A stretch of DNA of 64,000 nt, taken from assembly GCA_903813345.2 (NCBI GenBank), contig CAIIXF020000008.1, positions 20,258,822-20,322,821 of the forward strand, given 5' to 3'. A program made the translations under genes and the position numbers. Position 1 is the stretch's first letter; every line of letters starts with the position of its first letter. The notes under the pieces are model-generated. The model made no database searches, was not told where the DNA came from, and saw nothing but the letters and a program-made list of their open reading frames with translations. This document shows, one piece after another, positions 24,187 through 37,200 of the stretch. The DNA comes from Owenia fusiformis (lineage: Eukaryota; Annelida; Polychaeta; Sabellida; Oweniidae).

Positions 24187-25228
24187 TAGCGCCCTCTGTA
24201 GGTCACTGTGCTTATAGCCTACAGTAATACGGGGTAGGATATCGGGAATTCGGTCAGTTTCTATCCGTCGATTTCGCTATGAATTGAAGCAAGTGTGACC
24301 ACTTTATCCACTTAAACAATTTGATAATTGATTAAATCTTTAAACAAAATAGATAAACACGTTATACACTTCCTATCTCCTTAGAAATTAGCATGTATTT
24401 ATGGATTGTGTTTTCGAACAAGGCTCGACCCATAACCAATAGGGAAATCCTTATGCTAATTAGTATGACGTCATATTTTCCTGGGGAATCCTAGATTTCA
24501 AAGCCTCAGTCTGTTATTGTGTCAAATGTAAACGCTCTTTTGCAGACAGAAAATTGACAGATTAGCTTTTAACTTTCAGCTTTGATGTTTAAATATTCTG
24601 TATTTCTACCGGACTTCTTGCTGAATATCATATAATGTTATAACTTGATTTGGACCATTGCCTGATTGATCATTCTGAAATTTTGATTGTGATTTATGAT
24701 TGATTGGCAAGAAAAATAATTCCTATTGTTTTCCAGCGAAGTCAAAATGTTACAGCATGCGTTATAATGTCGAGTTTGCATCATGTTAAATACTGCTAGT
24801 GATTAGAAGTCCATGTACAAGCATACACATAAGAGACAAACACCCAGGCTCCAGGCCCTGGATGGAAATATAAAACTATTTAAGGCACAAACTGGTATTA
24901 ATAGACCGATATGTAGTGTCTGCCATGTATTGAAGGTAAACCAATCTGCATTATTAATGTTTCTTCTATCAATACATGGATTGTGCAATAGAAAAGCAAT
25001 GGCACAATCAAAAATGTGCATATAAATCGTGAATATCTCTCGGTTCAAAGCTTATTTCCAACAGAATCGTGTCAAAATATGTGTCTGAGTAACAGTTATA
25101 CATTATAAGATCGCAAACTCTTACCAATTATCAGCCGAATGGCTCATTTTCAACGAAATGTCATTAAGACAACAGCCCTGGGTCGCGCCTGAGACCAAAA
25201 ACTACTTCAAATATATGGTGTTTAAACT

Positions 25229-26091
25229 GCTTCTTTATTCGGTACATTAATATTCCATAAATACCAAATAAAACAAACAATTTACCAAACGTTTACCCAA
25301 TCTATCGAATATTTTTTATTTTATCAAATGTAATAATCTATACAATTTATATTCGCTAAATAGTTTCACTTGTTCTTTGTATTGACATTCACATTTGATA
25401 TTTATACATGTATTTGTGTGATGCAGTGAATCAATTTGTTTTCCTTAACGCACGTATATTCCAATTAATTATTTGTACATTCGGTATTTAAATTATTTAT
25501 ATTCGGTAAATACCGAATTTAAATTCGGTAAATACCGAATTTATATTCGGTAAATACCGAATGCCACATTCGGTAAATACCGAATGCCACATTCGATAAA
25601 TTTCATTTTTTCGATAATTTACGAGACTTTCAGTCACGTGATATATTTGTACGATGTAGAATAGCTGCGGCCATTTTTCAAATCTCGAAGTCACGTGACA
25701 AAATATCGAACAACAAGCAAGTTATCGAATATTGCTTTATTGCATTCGGTAAATAGCAAATTAGCTTTCGGTAAAATGCATTAACTATGTCATAGAAAAA
25801 TAAACCATTTGGTAAATATAGGCAAACTTATTTCGGTAGGGTTCAAATAGAAATTCAATATTGTGCATATAATGTGTTACTCTTAAGGAATACCATAACA
25901 ATTTACGCAAAAAATATCATTTAACGAATGAAATATGTAATTTAATGCACATAGTATTAAGTGATTGGCTATTTTGAAAACTTAATTTGCTTTAACAAAC
26001 AAATAAACGTTTTTACCGAATGGAAAATGATTTAGCGAATATAAATATTTCATATATCGAATATATTTGAATTTAATGAATAAAGAAGCAA
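25229..26091. mobile_element. AT-rich element studded with ATTCGGTA motifs
   Basis: TGCTTCTTTATTC at 25229 is mirrored by GAATAAAGAAGCA at ~26091, suggesting terminal inverted repeats. Inside, ATTCGGTAAAT and variants occur on both strands across the whole ~860 bp, most densely at 25480-25597. No coding potential or target duplication was found. Confidence 0.5.
25480..25597. repeat. Array of palindromic ATTCGGTAAATACCGAAT hairpins
   Basis: Four consecutive copies of an 18-bp near-perfect palindrome (ATTCGGTA-AA-TACCGAAT), separated by short spacers such as TTAA, TTAT and GCCAC, with decayed copies at either side. Each could extrude as a small cruciform. Confidence 0.85.
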
Positions 26092-26278
26092 AAATAATGC
26101 CATACAAATAGCCCTCCCCTAATTATATTGGATAATCACATTTATGCGTGCGCGCGCAGCTCATCCACTGAACGAAACGCCACTTCCCGCTGAAATCACC
26201 GGGTATTGATCTTTCCCTTGGTTCAGTTTCGTATCTGATACTCGAACAGATATAAAATGTACAAATCATACTTTCTGT

Positions 26279-26460
26279 ATTTAAGAAATATAGATCGAAA
26301 AGCAGGTGTTATATCGACGAATACACACCGCAGGGCTAGGCACAAACGTTTTCTGTTCCCCAAACGACCAAAGGCTTTCGTGCCTTGCCCCAAGGTATTT
26401 ATTTGTCGTTATAACACCTGGTCTGAGGTCTATATTACGATTCGAACATGAAAGCTCACC
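26279..26460. mobile_element. Hairpin-forming dispersed repeat, copy 1
   Basis: TATTTAAGAAATATAG to CGAACATGAAAGCTCACC. Its two halves are inverted (ATAGATCGAAAAGCAGGTGT against ACACCTGGTCTGAGGTCTAT), around a shared loop containing CAGGGCTAGGCACAAACG. A second copy is at 32175-32338. Confidence 0.75.
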
Positions 26461-27939
26461 AATATTTTTCTAAAAAGAGGTAAATAACACAATGTTTTGA
26501 AAAAATGAGTATCCCTGGTATGGTATCTGAACTGTGCCGCATTGAAACCATAAAAGTCATGCTATATGATACACAGTCAAAACGCATGGTATTTTCAGAA
26601 GTTGTCAACGTTTCATATTTTAGCATGATTTGCCATCACTATTTTTATGTGAAACAGTGCAGGAAATATAACTTGTTGACTATTTGTTATTGTAACGTAT
26701 AATAACATGTTTATTTATTGAACTTACGATCATGAGCAACATTAAGGCTATTTATTAGATCATGGGCTATGATTAGATACAATAACATGATCAATAAATA
26801 AATAATAAGAATTGCTACAATGATAATTTCCAGTGAAATACGAGATTGGAATATTGTACTATCATCCATTGAGGTACCACCATATGGGGACATTTTAACG
26901 CCACTCAGGGTGTAGCGCAGTCAGATGTCCCTTTGGTAGTTCGACTTTTTCAGGAAAGCAACAAACTTGGCACAGTTGTAGAAACATATGATCTGAATGA
27001 AAAATGATTTCGGGGCAAGTGATTCGGGGTGGTCTTCATGGATTGTAAGCCTCTGACCCCCACCCCTATCAGGCGGGGAGGGGGTACATTATAATAAAAT
27101 AAATAAAAATAGTTGTAAAGTATATTTCTTTAAATGACTTCATTTGGTGATTGCTTTGAGCCTTGAAATTGAGAAAAAACTATTTTAGAAGTGGTGTTTA
27201 GGAAGGAAAATACATTTTAACCCAATTATCTAGCGTGAATTCATCTTTCAAAGGGTCAAATATGGGACATCAAGTACTGTATTTCAAGAATGTGATGTCT
27301 GATCATCCTGAAAAAATTCATACTAATAGAGATATAGGTGTTAATCACTCATATGATATATGGCTTGTGTAGCTCATGTAATTTTTGAGAAATAAATTAT
27401 CGAAATATGGATATTTAAGCCCTTGCGGCCTAGGGGTGACCTTATTTTACCTTAATAATTTTTAAGATACGCAATGTTTGGGCCTCATATGAATTCTAAA
27501 TGTTGCATTAAGTATTGTTTTGTCATATTATTCCTAATTAAATGTAAAAAAATTATTGGAAATTAAAAAAAAATCAAATTTTCATTTTCGGGTCTAAAGG
27601 GCCAGGGGTAACCATATTTTACCCTAATAATTTCCCAGATATGTAATATATGCATCTCAAATTAGCTCAAGATGTTGCATATAGTTCTGTTTCATCATAC
27701 TTCTTCCAATAAGATGTAGAAAATGATCGGATATATCTAAAAAATCAAAATTTTCACTTAAGCTCTTGATGGCCCTGGGGTAACCTTATTTTACCTTAAT
27801 AATTTTCTAAATATGAGACATAGTCACCTCAAATGAGCTTAAGATGGTATATTTAGTCCTGTTTTATCATATCATTCCCAAGGAGTGAAAAAATGATTGG
27901 AAATTATAAGAAAATGACATTTTCATATTACACCCCTAA

Positions 27940-28137
27940 TCCGCAACATCTTCTTGCAGCGCTGTAAACAGTACTGAACATGGCAGTCAGAATACTGCAC
28001 TATATAGCAATGTACAATGCTATTCTAACACCATCTGTTTTGGACAGCGTAGTACAGTACTGTTTTTACAGCTCAGTATTTTACAGCACTGTTTATGAAA
28101 CAATGCTGTTTGATGCAGTTTGAGATTGGTAGTGTAG
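27940..28137. mobile_element. Insertion in the left arm of element 1
   Basis: The left arm has ~190 bp here that the right arm lacks. The segment contains inverted TGTAAACAGTACTG and CAGTACTGTTTTTACAG motifs, so it is probably a small nested element. Confidence 0.5.
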
Positions 28138-28490
28138 TTTATGATAGGTCAGGAATGACCTAATTTTACCTTAAAAATTTAAACAAAGATATATCATATT
28201 GTCTGCTCAAATGAGCTCAAAATAGTGAATATAGTCTAGTTTTGTCATATTATTGCTACTGAGATATACAATAATGATTAACAATTATAAAAAATGAACC
28301 TCAACAGCCATTTATTCCTTTTTAGTACCAATGGCAATACTATCTAGTTTTATAGAACATTTTCTAAGATATGAAAATGTTTGAAAAGTCCAGTTCATAC
28401 TCGCACGAGTAGTAGCATTGTTAAGATTCTGTATATTATCATTTGAGTATATAATCCAAATCTATAAAACCTAATCAAAGGAGTCACAAT

Positions 28491-29293
28491 TTATGGATTC
28501 TGACAGTCTCTCCTACAGCTACATAGCTCAGAGCAAATCAGATCTGCTTTCAAACATTTGCATCTGTTCTCTTGACACAGGTACATGTATCTACCCCATG
28601 ACCTACATTTCATGTTGTGGCCTCAGTATCAGCAGTGGAAGTAGTCCAGCCACATTCATGTGGTGATAGAAACTGTGGGTAAGAATGCATCAGAATGAAT
28701 AAGGACTCTAGTCTTCTAATTTTAGGGTATCAAAAAAGATTTAAAGCTTAAGAACACTTGCGTAACCTCTGGGTACACCTTCTATTCCTGCAAATCAGTT
28801 GACTAAGAGTAGTAGCAGAATGCATCTGGCGATTGTATGAAAAATGGTAAGGGCTAAACTTCGTTCATGGCCAAGTGGCCTTGAAATATCTAAGGCAGGT
28901 CGTACATACTGGAGGAATTTCCCCTCACCATAGGCCATATGCAATCCAAATTGACATTTTCAGCACAAGTTACTGCCAGTTTAAACCACATCAAAATCAA
29001 CTGTATTGACTATGATTCTTATTAGGTCATGACAGAAGCAGTCTTTGGCATGCTTCTTCATACGAGCGAATGGTGATGGCAGATATTGCATTACCTCATT
29101 GTGAGGTCACTATCTTCTTGCCATCTTCCTCCAGGGTTTCAGTTTTGATGCCTGGAAGGAAAACAGCTCCCTCTTGTTCCAACTATCTTAGGAAATCTTG
29201 CCAATTCCACAGAAGAAAATTAGTAGGATATACTTTCCTCACTGTTCCAGTTTTGTGCTGTTTGTATCTATGCTCATTAACATCAAAGTTGAA
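28491..29293 (-). pseudogene. Decayed transposon protein (EEADTR/DTDVVVL-type family) in element 1
   Basis: Reading the minus strand with several frame changes and stops gives, in order: FDVNEHRYKQHKTGTVRKVY, NWQDFLR, SYEEACQRLLLS, IIVNTVDFDVV, MAYGEGKFLQYVRPALDIS, ERSLALTIFHTIARC, SPHECGWTT and a Cys-rich end CQENRCKCLKADLICSELCS closing at a stop (28491-28493). From memory these align with an abundant uncharacterised invertebrate protein family having RVDVVFD, NWQDFLR, HEEADTR, DTDVVVL, FGTGK, ALPxFHAxxGCD motifs and a Cys-rich C-terminus. The acidic motifs suggest a FEN1/PIN-like nuclease fold (inference). Multiply broken. Confidence 0.68.
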
Positions 29294-31181
29294 TGACTAA
29301 GCTACATAGTAGATGCCAAAATAATAGACAGGGCATGTATAGTTAAACATGCTAACAGTGAAATATAAAGATAATTTGGTGATTATGCAAATATGATATT
29401 ACCCACGTAAAAGTCTGCAAATAGTTCATTGCCTTGATGTCAGCTGGGATGTTTACAAGGACACTAGCTTAAAGGGGCAACAAGGTCTGTAGAAGATTCA
29501 ATTCTTTTACTTTTCTAAGCTATCAGGGCAATATTTGGCTTTGACATACCTATTTTCTTAAAATGTATGGATAAACTATCAATTTCAGCATTAAGAAGTC
29601 TAAATTCAGTTCAAAGCTTTTATAAAGGGAGTCCCACTTATAGGTTTTTAAGCCCATGAAAATTATTGTGATTACATTTGGCATTCTTGTGCCCAATCAT
29701 TGACTGTCATTATTCACTGACAGAATCCTTGACAGAAGCAGCTCACCTTAACCCCCCCCCCCATCAGGCTAAGGTGACTGGACTTACTACCCTTTGCATT
29801 CATTCGACTTTCCTTCTCAAAAGAGAGCTTCGTCTTCACTCTATCAGTTTTCAATGAATCTCTGAACTCACTGCGCTAATCAGAGTTTGTTGTCGAAATA
29901 AGGACGGCTTTCTATATGGTCATTTTCTCTGACGAAATTGCATCATTAATGTGCACGCATTTACCACTTGTTCCTTCAAGCTCACTGATTGGTTGAGAAT
30001 AGGTCAGCATGGTTTATTGCAGCTTGGGTCATAAATGCTTTAAGACCCAAGCTGCCAATGGCATCGGTCATGGGGATGGGGCTGCTAAACTCACTCCATC
30101 CTTTGCTTCTATATTATGGTAATATATGATAAAATCACCCCTGACCTGTCAAAAGCTAAAAATGTCATTTTTCAAATTTCCATTATTTCTTACATCTCCT
30201 AAGGAATAATATGACAAAACAAGAGTATATGACACAATTCTAAGCTCATTTGAGATGCATACGTCTCATAATTAAGAAAAGTTCAAGGTTAAATAAGCCC
30301 CCACCCCCAGGCCATCATGAGCTAAAATGAAAATTTCAAATTTTAAGAAATGTCCAATCATTTTCTACATCTTATTGGAGGTATTATGATTAAACAGAAC
30401 TATATGCACCATCTTGAGCTAATTTGGGATACATATATTACAAACCTTGAAAGTTATTAAGGTAAAATATGGTTACCCCTGGCCCTTCAGAAGCGATAAT
30501 GAAATTTTTTTTTTTTTGGAAAAGTTCCAATCATTTTTCAATCCAATTAGGAATAATATGACAAAACAAGACTCAATGCACCATTTTGAGCTCATATGAG
30601 ACCCATATATTGCATATCTTAAAAATTATTAAGGTAGAATAAGGTTACCCCTAAGCCGCAAGGGCTTAAAAATTCAAATTTCGATAATTTTTATCTCAAA
30701 AAATACATAACCTACCTAAGCCATATTCTATATTTGTGATGAACACTTATACCCCTATTAGTATGAATTTTTCCAAGATGATCAGACATCACATTCTTGA
30801 AATACAGTACTTGATGTCCCATATTTGACCCTTTAAAAGATGAATTCACGCTAGATAATTGGGTCAAAATGCATTTTCCACACTAAACACCACATCTACA
30901 ATAAGTTTGTCTCAATTTCAAGGCTCAGAGCAATCACCAAATGAAGTCATTTAAAAAAATTTACTTCACAACCATTTTTATTTATTTTTTATAATGTACC
31001 CCCTCCCCGCCTGATAGGGGTTGGGGTCAGAGACTAAAAAATCCATGAAGACCACTCCGGATCACTTGCCCCGAAATCATTTTCCACTCAGATCAAGTGT
31101 TTCTACAACTGTGCCAAGTTTGTTGCTTTCCTGAAAAAGTCGAACTATGAAGGGCTCATTTCTGGACATCTGACTGCGCTA

Positions 31182-33565
31182 GTGATCAAACATCATTTCC
31201 AAATGAACCGATGAAGCCTTAATTTTTAAACAGTGGAGTAGTTGACGTATTTGGGGAATAGCGCCATTGCTTCAGTTTAAACCTTTTTCGGATATTTGAA
31301 TGTTCTTGTCCGATACAAAAATGTTAAACTGTATAAGGGCAAATTTACGAAAATTGATATTTTCAAAATCGGTTGTTCTACTAAAGCCTTTGTCGTGTGT
31401 GTTGATACCAGCGACATTTGACGTGTGCTATTTTAAAGTCATTCACAACTGGTTATAATAATCATGCGATGTACACTGAAAATATTACTTATTATTTCTA
31501 AATATTGTTATTATTTTTTGTGGTGGGTAATTTAGGTTTTGCTGTCCAAACTTTTTTTGTAGTCGGAGGTTAGGGTCCGAGCTGACTAGGGTCCTAGTTG
31601 ACTAGGGCCCCCCATTGGCTAGTGAATCTTCCGGGGCCGTGAATCTGTCAGATTTTGAATTCCTATTTGTAAGATTTTGAATGATTTTGAATTCTGATCT
31701 GTCACACATTTTTCTGCGACCTCAGTGTTTCAACATAATAACTCTCGAGAACTACGTGCTACATGTAATAATACATGATGACATTGTTAACGGACATGGT
31801 ATATAGTTGCATCTTGACGCAATATCTGTGTAAAGGCGAACTAATATGAAAAAACTAACCTACTATACAAATTTATTATCAACAAATATCAATTGTTTAG
31901 GTTGATATGAAATACGGACTCTCAAGTAATATGAACGCTGTGTGACACTTTTATACAGGGCAACCCGAAAAAAGGAAGCCAATCATGCAAAAATGTTAAT
32001 CAATTTCCCAGGTTAACATCATGCAATTATAATGGTACATGAAGATAAATATGGGTACCACTTTTGAGAAAACGCATCGATTCCTCATGGCTTTCAAAAG
32101 AAAGCCCATGATTCCACTGAGCTATTTTAAGTGAGATTTTCCCATCTTAATTTGATCATCTTGAATTAGATGCAATATTTAAGAAATATAGACCGAAAAG
32201 CAGGGGTAATATTGTGGAATACACCCCACAGGGCTAGGCACAAACGCTTTCTGTACCCCGAACGACCAAAGGGGTGTATTCGGTGATATTACCCCTGCTC
32301 TGAGGTCTATATTACGATTCGAACATGAAAACTCACCAAAATGATTCGAATATTCATATTGGTCCGCCATTACTACGACCCGCCGTTATGACGTCTCACA
32401 TTAGGCTACACGTATTACCAGGGGTATTCTTCGCGAATATACCCCGGGTGAAATGTTGACCTTGTTTACAGTCTATAGAAGGCGTGAATACAGTCATGTT
32501 CGAATATCATATAACGTTTCTTGTTCACGTTTCTCAATTATTGTTTAGAAATTTCAAAACTTATAGATCTTTATAGATCTTTAGAAGTAGTTACATTACT
32601 TCGGTAGGTTAACAAATGCTCTGGGCGACTTCAAAATAAGATACAATAATAGAATATATATAGCTTATCAAAATACACGTTTGGGAGTGAAAAACGTAAA
32701 ACTCAACAGCTCATTTGGACAAATCATGTTTCTTTAAAATCTAAAAGCTTGATTTATCAGCTCCCTCATCCTTCTTCAAATGACTTTATTTATGCTTAAA
32801 TTCATCTCTAACCTTTTTACCTCTGATCCCTCCAAATTAGCAAAAAACACTTTTTGTTTTAAACATTTTTGAATGCTGTGATGAATGGATAAACCGCTAT
32901 TAAGATTTCAGCAAGCTCATCATCACCCATTGGATAACACGCGCATTGCGACTTTCAAAAATTCATCAATTGTTTCATCAAAGTTAGACATTTTGTGAGT
33001 GAGATGAAGAGTGAGAATGGGGCATATTTATATACTGTATAGTCATTACTAACGTTAGCCAAATGTTCACTGCTTTTTGAATAAAAGTTACACATGCCAT
33101 ATAAAATGTCGTTAGATTTTTGAAGGACAGTGTTTTTTGAGGTAGCCTACCATTCAAAGAATAACATAAAAAGTTCCATCTTCGCAACAAAGTAAGGGAA
33201 TACAAAGGGGGAAGTAGAGCCTCGAGCCTTGATTCAAGACGTGTGGCCATTTTGTTTGTCATGTCGCTTAAAATTCTAATAAAAAACTCATGATTTTGGA
33301 AATTCATTATGTGAAGATTCAAAAACATGAAAATGAAATTGAGTTCATTATGCACGTTTCTGTCATTTGATTGATACGTTCAATAGTCTGATGCACTTAA
33401 CAGCAGACTGGTAAATGTGTACTTCACTTACTGTGATGATATTTTTCATTGCAGATAACATTCAATATATAATCAAATGTTACAACTGAAAGCAATGCGT
33501 TTATTTTACAACAACAAAACATTAATACATGAGCGCTCCATAATCACGACTGGCTCTCTAATCTT
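31182..33565. other. Intergenic DNA between element 1 and VWA gene B
   Basis: Apart from the hairpin repeat at 32175-32338 and a TACAGGGCAACCCGAAAAA transposon-end-like motif near 31955, I see no gene or array. Short open frames only. Confidence 0.45.
32175..32338. mobile_element. Hairpin-forming dispersed repeat, copy 2
   Basis: The same unit as 26279-26460. Here the stem is better preserved: GCAGGGGTAATATT against GATATTACCCCTGC, and GAATACACCCC against GGGGTGTATTC, within ATAGACC...GGTCTAT. Confidence 0.8.
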
Positions 33566-33677
33566 ATTGGTCAATTTTATTTCAACCTTTCATCATTTTG
33601 AAAAATAACGGTATAAAGCAAGGATATTCCAGACCAGACGCGCAGTTTTATATTAATTGTCGGGAACATCAGTCGAG
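33566..33677 (+). promoter_or_regulatory. Promoter and non-coding first exon of VWA gene B
   Basis: Inverted CCAAT (ATTGG 33566-33570, in TTATTGGTCAATTT), TATAAAG at 33612-33618, then a short 5'-UTR exon ending AGTCGAG|GTAAGT at 33677. Order and spacing match VWA gene A, and both genes' second exons begin with ATTCAAG just before the start codon. Confidence 0.72.
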
Positions 33678-34214
33678 GTAAGTCAACTTTACAGTTCTTG
33701 AATAAAATTTATTGTTTTTGATCGGACACTATGATACTGTGAAGATTGGGCTAGGGTCTATTGATAATTTGTATGCAGACATGGAGACATATTTTGATAT
33801 ATCGAAGATTATACAGTACGATGTATGTGTACGTTATTATGTATTTACGCATAGAAAAGAACTTAAACACGCCTATATATGCATTTATCATACATTTAAA
33901 AAACATAATAATTATGTAAAGATATTGATATCCGCCATGAGTGGATATAATGGATATTTTTGAACCATAGAATATCACTTTTGAAACCATCGAATATCAC
34001 TATGAGAAGTAATATTCGATAGTTTGAGAAGTGATATTCGATGGTTTGGGGATTTTTTGCTAAAATATGATATTTTGATCCACATATCAAATATATCTTC
34101 ACTTGATATACGATCTATATCCTTGTTACCACGGGATAAAATATGTTATCCTCACTCCTTTGTAATGGTTACTTTCAGATTGTGCACATTTGTGAATAAT
34201 TCCCCAGATTCAAG

Positions 34215-37200
34215 ATGATCTCAGTCTGCTGCTTCAGCTTGGCAATAATTTTTTTTCAAGCAGTGGCCGTCCAAAGCCAATTACCACCCGATGGTGGACC
34301 TCCCGGCGGTGGCCCTCCCGGCGGTGGCCCAGCTCCAGGAACTGGAAACAGTAAGTGTATTGATTGATAAAGCTTTGTTTTGAAAGAACTGTGTACGGTT
34401 ACGGCATGTGAGACGCCAGTCTTAAATATTGACCAATGGATGAACAAATTATACAGACATCCGTAGTTTGTTCGAAGTTTCAAAATATCAAGTTCATAAC
34501 AAAGCCTCACTAGCAGACTAGATGTAAGATGATGTCATTAAACATTCAAAATTTAGTCGAAATGATAAAATATCATTATTTCTTGCATTAGACAGATAAT
34601 ATTTCCCTTATTGGACATATTTTCAATTATATGATTATCAAACTCAAAAAGGTTATATGAAAATTGATCAGTAAATCTAATGAATATTGTTGTAGTTTTT
34701 CCTATCTCACGCCCGGTGATGGGAGAGAATGAACGGGGGGGGGGAAGTCGCTGATTTTCGCTAGAAAATTCAACAAATCTTGAAGATTTACTTTTTCAAG
34801 ACAAAGTTTACTATTGAATAGCTAAATGAACAATTGTATACGTGATCTGTGATGAATAGTTAAAAGTGACGTTTTTACCACAAAATTAATGTCATTGCTG
34901 GTTTTTTGAAATAAGTTTTCACATGTTAGTTAAGAAATAATCGGAAATAATTAAAATTGCACTGGGGGATGAACGGAGGGGGGGGGAGTAATATGTCTTT
35001 AAGGTGGATGGAATTTCCTCTAATTCATGTATTTGAAAAATGAACTCAGTAACAACTGGGTGTTACAACTCTGAAGAGTGGAAAATAGGGACATTTGGAG
35101 TTATCGGAAATAAAGTCAAGTTACATCTCTTATCATAGACACACCCCCATCCGTTCACCCCCCCCCCTCACGGTTCAATTATAAGACCACTTTCCTTTCT
35201 TTGTACATACATGATATTAATGTATTATTCGGAGATAAAACGTAAAAAATGTAACTGTACTTACTTACCGATAATCTCAATGTTGAATTAACATAGAGGA
35301 GTAACTTATCACTAATAAATTATCCCTTAACGCAGATAAAACAAAATAATATATTTACCTCAACTCAAAAAGATTAAATGCAAATAATATAAACATATAT
35401 TTTAACAAAAAGAAGCTTCAGCAGCTTGACTACATTTTTCTTGCAATTGATCAAAAGTTAAATGCTTTCAAGTATAGAGGAGTAACTTATCACTAATAAA
35501 TTATCCCTTAACGCAGATAAAACAAAATAATATATTTACCTCAACTCAAAAAGATTAAATGCAAATAATATAAACATATATTTTAACAAAAAGAAGCTTC
35601 AGCAGCTTGACTACATTTTTCTTGCAATTGATCAAAAGTTAAATGCTTTCAAGTATAGAGGAGTAACTTATCACTAATAAATTATCCCTTAACGCAGATA
35701 AAACAAAATAATATATTTACCTCAACTCAAAAAGATTAAATGCAAATAATATAAACATATATTTTAACAAAAAGAAGCTTCAGCAGCTTGACTACATTTT
35801 TCTTGCAATTGATCAAAAGTTAAATGCTTTCAAGTATTTTTGCTCAAGCAAAATGGAGCCTCCAACTGCGCTCTTTAATGATTTTCAAATTACCTCTTCT
35901 GCACTAAGGTTCCAATACACAGTTGGGAAGCTGAGCGTGTCAGCTTTATGAATCTAGCCTCCATTTGATTTTCGCTGAATGCAAAATTAGATATTAAGCC
36001 TTTCATCCCCATGGGGTAAAATCAAGATATCAATCATGCTTTTTCAATCAAAATATATCAATCAACAAGGCAAAATTCAACAAATCTTGAAGATTTATTT
36101 TTTCAAGAGAAAGTTTACTATTGAATAGCTAAATGAGCAATTGTCTACATGATCTGTAATGAATAGTTAAAAGTGATGTTTTTACCACAAAATTAATGGC
36201 ATTGCTGTTTTTTAAAATAAGTTTTCACACGTTAGTTAAGAAATAATCGGAACTAATTAAAATTGCACGGAGGGGGAGTAATATGTCTTTAAGGTGGATG
36301 GAATTTCCCCCAATTCGTGTATTTCAAAAATGAACTCAGTAATCTTTTTGACCTTGAGAATGTCATTGAAGGTCAAATCTATAGTCAGATTTGAACTGTT
36401 GAGAACTTCTGAATCTGCAGTGAACATATACTGTTTTTTAAACTCCCTTTATCACATTCCCTTCCGCTATTCAAACCAGTGATCATTTTGAATATGTTTG
36501 ATATTGATAATCAATCAGTCGAAATATACAGAGTCATGACACAGTTCACATTTACAACTGCTCCGTCACAGCGGACAAAAAAATTAAACATTATCTTTTA
36601 TAAAAAAAAACATCAAAAAGACTCAATACATCAATATCTCATGAATACCTTCAGGGTTATGCTGAAAACATATGTAAATATACGTAAAAAAGAAATGGTA
36701 CATTCCGGCGCCATTTTCAATAGCTTTTCCTCCTAGCATTACGGGATTTCAAACAGATGTGAAAGTTACCCGCAAATCATTTGAAATGATATATCCATCG
36801 CATGGAGAAAGTAATTTTCTTTGGTATAACGAAACATATGAATTAAAAATAAATTGTGTGATTTTATTAGCTCCATCACGGCGGACAAGTCTTTCGACAC
36901 CAGCCTGTGCCTAAACAGATTCAAAAGTACCCCTCTTTCCGCATCTTGCGCCACATACCATTTGCTGGGAAATAAACTGTGTTCATCAAAGATGCAATAT
37001 GGATCATATACATGTTACAAAAGAAAGTGTCCCAATTTCAACCGTTGTGTTGAAATTCTGTGATTCGATAAATAAGATGCTTTAGTAATTTTTTTTACAT
37101 GAATGAAGAACATTCATTTGCGCAAGGACATTTTTATACTACATGTCCATCTTGCCTAGTGGGTCAATCAAAGCACAATGTCGGCGACTTTTAAAGTTCT

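Larger units (their letters stand above)
26913..31181. mobile_element. 4.3-kb TA-flanked long-inverted-repeat transposon (element 1)
   Basis: TA at 26913-26914 and 31180-31181 bound the inverted termini GCGCAGTCAGATGTCC and GGACATCTGACTGCGC. The arms stay alignable for more than 1 kb (about 26913-28300 and 30110-31181). Their inner parts are ~170-bp tandem subrepeats starting near 27418, 27592, 27761 and 28137, mirrored on the right, with the theme GGGGTAACC-TATTTTACC-TTAATAATTT. A 13-bp indel near the left end and many substitutions show age. The centre carries a decayed minus-strand coding region (28491-29293). TA flanks fit Tc1/mariner-type insertion, but no DDE transposase is visible. Confidence 0.87.

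Noticed and set aside
29070-29300. 76-residue forward open frame inside element 1
   Set aside because: The opposite strand carries the recognisable decayed protein; the forward frame is its shadow.
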